Assembly: GCA_045544955.1 (NCBI GenBank)
Contig: JAZPZY010000025.1
Span: 1-15,775 of the forward strand
Source of the DNA: SIG701 sp045544955
GTDB taxonomy: Bacteria > Bacillota > Clostridia > Oscillospirales > CAG-272
Reading direction: 5' to 3'
DNA length: 15,775 bases
Within the stretch, counting starts at the first letter, position 1, and each line of letters starts with the position of its first letter. The notes beneath the pieces were generated by a model that did not search any database, had not been told where the DNA came from, and was given only the letters and a program-made list of their open reading frames with translations. Both the position numbers and the translations under genes were made by a program. Below are positions 14,280 to 15,775 of this stretch, in pieces.

Positions 14280-15578
14280 ATGCATAATCTGAACGATATT
14301 GCGGCAAAAACACTGGCCGCGCTGAAAGCAAACGGTGCCGAAAAGGCCGCCTGCACCGCCCGGTTTACCGAAACCCACGAATTCAACGTGGACGGGGGCG
14401 AGTTCTCCCTGTTCCGCACTCTGTTTGACAACTCTCTTGCCATGACGGCGATCTGTGACAAGAGAAAAGGCACCGTGGGCATCAACCGTTTTGATGACGA
14501 AGCCATCGAAAAGGCCGCCCGTGACTGTACCGCCATCGCCGCCTCCGGCGAGCCGGACGATGCCTGGGACTACGCCGAGGGCGAGGAAAACGCGCCCGTT
14601 TCCATGGGTGCACCGGACGCGGACACCGACCGTCTCTTTGACCGGACGAAGGAGCTGATGGAAGACATCCGCACCCGCCATCCCCTGATCCTCATGGAGC
14701 AGATGATCGTCACCCACAAAAAGGTACACAAGGTATACAAAAACACGAAAGGTGCTTCCTTTGACGTAACGGAGGGATACTACGAGATCGATCTGATGTT
14801 CTCCGCCCACGAGGGAGAGAAGGCCTCCTCCTTCTTCGGCTCCGGCGTGGTGACTGATTCGCTGGACACCCCGTTTATTGATCTTGGCTCCATTGAGCAG
14901 GATCTCGCCGACGTGGAAAAGCAGCTCTCCCCCCAGCCGCTGACGGGCAAATTCACCGGCACGGCCCTGTTCCCCGCCGGCTCTCTCGGCTCCATTCTCT
15001 CCAGCGTCATCGGCAATTTTGCCTCCGACGGCACCATTCTGGACGGCACCAGCCCCTGGAAGGACAAGCTGGGCACGAAGGTGGCCGACGAGCGGATCAC
15101 CGTATCCGTGAATCCCTCCGATCCCCGCATCGTGTGCGGCGAAACGTACACCCCCGACGGATTTAAGGCAGAGCCTTTCGATCTGATCAAAAACGGCGTT
15201 CTCGAAAGCTTTATGCTGTCTTTGTATGTAGCCAATAAGACTGGCCTGCCCCGGGCGAAGAACCAGACCTGGTCCGTTATCATGGAGCCGGGCGACACGC
15301 CCCTCGCTGACATCATCAAGGGTATTGACAAGGGTATCGTGGTAGGCCGCTTCTCCGGCGGTGATCCGGGTACCGGCGGCGATTTCTCCGGCGTGGCGAA
15401 GAACAGCTTCCTCATCGAAAACGGAAAGATCAAAACGGCGCTGAGCGAAACGATGATCAGCGGCAACATCGGCGATCTTTTGAAAAACGTGCGCGCTATC
15501 TCAAAGGAAACCGTAGCAGACGGTGCCACCGTTCTGCCGGCCGTGGCCTTTGACGGCGTAACGGTATCCGGACAGTAA
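14280..15578 (+). CDS. tldE: TldE/PmbA-type metalloprotease partner subunit
   Basis: The 432-residue paralogue that forms the heterodimer with TldD. It lacks the HEXXXH zinc motif, as expected for TldE (PmbA), and shares the overall fold. The C-terminal block GGDPGTGGDFSGVAKNSFLIENGKI (about 360-384) is the family hallmark, followed by ALSETMISGNIGDLLKNV, as in PmbA. ATG with AAAGGAG (14265-14271) 8 bases upstream; 18 bases from the tldD stop, so the pair is one operon. It ends 17 bases before a strong hairpin terminator. Alternatives are only other TldD/PmbA family subunits; the neighbouring tldD makes the assignment secure. Confidence 0.92.
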   Translation: MHNLNDIAAKTLAALKANGAEKAACTARFTETHEFNVDGGEFSLFRTLFDNSLAMTAICDKRKGTVGINRFDDEAIEKAARDCTAIAASGEPDDAWDYAEGEENAPVSMGAPDADTDRLFDRTKELMEDIRTRHPLILMEQMIVTHKKVHKVYKNTKGASFDVTEGYYEIDLMFSAHEGEKASSFFGSGVVTDSLDTPFIDLGSIEQDLADVEKQLSPQPLTGKFTGTALFPAGSLGSILSSVIGNFASDGTILDGTSPWKDKLGTKVADERITVSVNPSDPRIVCGETYTPDGFKAEPFDLIKNGVLESFMLSLYVANKTGLPRAKNQTWSVIMEPGDTPLADIIKGIDKGIVVGRFSGGDPGTGGDFSGVAKNSFLIENGKIKTALSETMISGNIGDLLKNVRAISKETVADGATVLPAVAFDGVTVSGQ

Positions 15579-15595
15579 ATTAGAAATCCCAAATG

Positions 15596-15630
15596 AAAAG
15601 AACTCCCTCAGCCGAGGGAGTTCTTTTATT
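15596..15630. terminator. Perfect 14-bp bidirectional terminator
   Basis: AAAAGAACTCCCTC (15596-15609), loop AGCC, GAGGGAGTTCTTTT (15614-15627). The stem itself contains the A-run and T-run, so it reads as an intrinsic terminator on both strands. It lies between tldE and the converging dockerin gene. Confidence 0.92.
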
Positions 15631-15641
15631 ACACCGCAAAA

Positions 15642-15775
15642 TCAGCGCATGCTGTCAAATGCCGAGGTGTTGGATACGATATAGCGCAGGATCTGCGTTG
15701 CATCCGTTACGTTGGCAATGCCGTCGCCGTTTACGTCGGCCGCCAGACGGCGCTGCGCTTTCTCCACTGCGTCAC
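15642..15775 (-). CDS. C-terminus of a dockerin-bearing protein (partial, runs off the right edge)
   Basis: The last 44 codons of a leftward gene end in a type I dockerin repeat. The calcium loop DVNGDGIANVTD has Asp/Asn/Asp/Asp at loop positions 1, 3, 5 and 12, followed by the helix ATQILRYIVSN and a short tail to FDSMR. A complete dockerin has two such repeats; only the final one is inside the window. The residues just before it (DAVEKAQRRLA) look like a helix. Dockerins bind cohesin modules and attach secreted enzymes or structural proteins to a cellulosome scaffold or a cell-surface anchor. The catalytic or other N-terminal domain is outside the window, so the activity is unknown. Confidence 0.88.
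   Translation of the reverse strand, partial: DAVEKAQRRLAADVNGDGIANVTDATQILRYIVSNTSAFDSMR

Noticed and set aside
13005..14810. A 601-codon minus-strand open frame across tldD and tldE
   Set aside because: It spans two genes with clear homology on the other strand and has no ribosome binding site or recognisable domain.
1..15775. CRISPR arrays, tRNA, rRNA, insertion sequences or phage genes
   Set aside because: No regularly spaced direct repeats, cloverleaf-like or rRNA sequences, transposase motifs or terminal repeats were seen by eye on either strand.

Overview
The window looks like a chromosomal segment of a Gram-positive, low-redundancy gut-type Clostridia bacterium, probably an Oscillospiraceae/Ruminococcaceae-like organism. 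This rests on AAGGAG-type ribosome binding sites, sigma-A promoters with a TGG-extended -10, GC-rich coding with short AT-rich intergenic gaps, a YugP-type zinc peptidase, and a type I dockerin at the right edge. The taxonomic placement is inference. I see no phage, IS, CRISPR, tRNA or rRNA. Most of the window is ordinary chromosomal housekeeping, with a few less usual assemblies.

Left part (1-3740): a truncated secreted-protein gene (signal peptide only) reads leftwards off the edge. A divergent promoter region with a perfect inverted repeat midway between the two promoters separates it from a rightward group: wecB (UDP-GlcNAc 2-epimerase, TTG start), a YugP-type membrane zinc peptidase and a 12-TM APC-family amino acid permease. 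These end at a bidirectional terminator.

Middle (3743-10004): six leftward genes. From the promoter at about 10060 they run: an ABC ATPase, an ABC-2/GldF-like permease, a GldG-like membrane-anchored protein, a DUF4340 protein (together a complete Gld-type ABC module), then, after a hairpin, a divergent NagB-family sugar-phosphate isomerase and a short RluA-family pseudouridine synthase two bases behind it.

Right part (10311-15578): four rightward genes: gpmI (cofactor-independent phosphoglycerate mutase), pgeF (peptidoglycan editing factor; TAATG overlap with gpmI), a structured spacer of about 100 bases, then a TldD/TldE metalloprotease pair ending in a perfect 14-bp hairpin terminator. Converging on it from the right edge is the C-terminus of a dockerin-bearing protein, which suggests a cellulosome or cohesin-dockerin surface system elsewhere in the genome.

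I do not see strong evidence for a wholly new system. The best candidates for a second look are the complete Gld-type ABC operon in an apparent Gram-positive, the NagB relative with an altered catalytic Asp, the structured spacer before tldD, and the symmetric divergent promoter region at the left.
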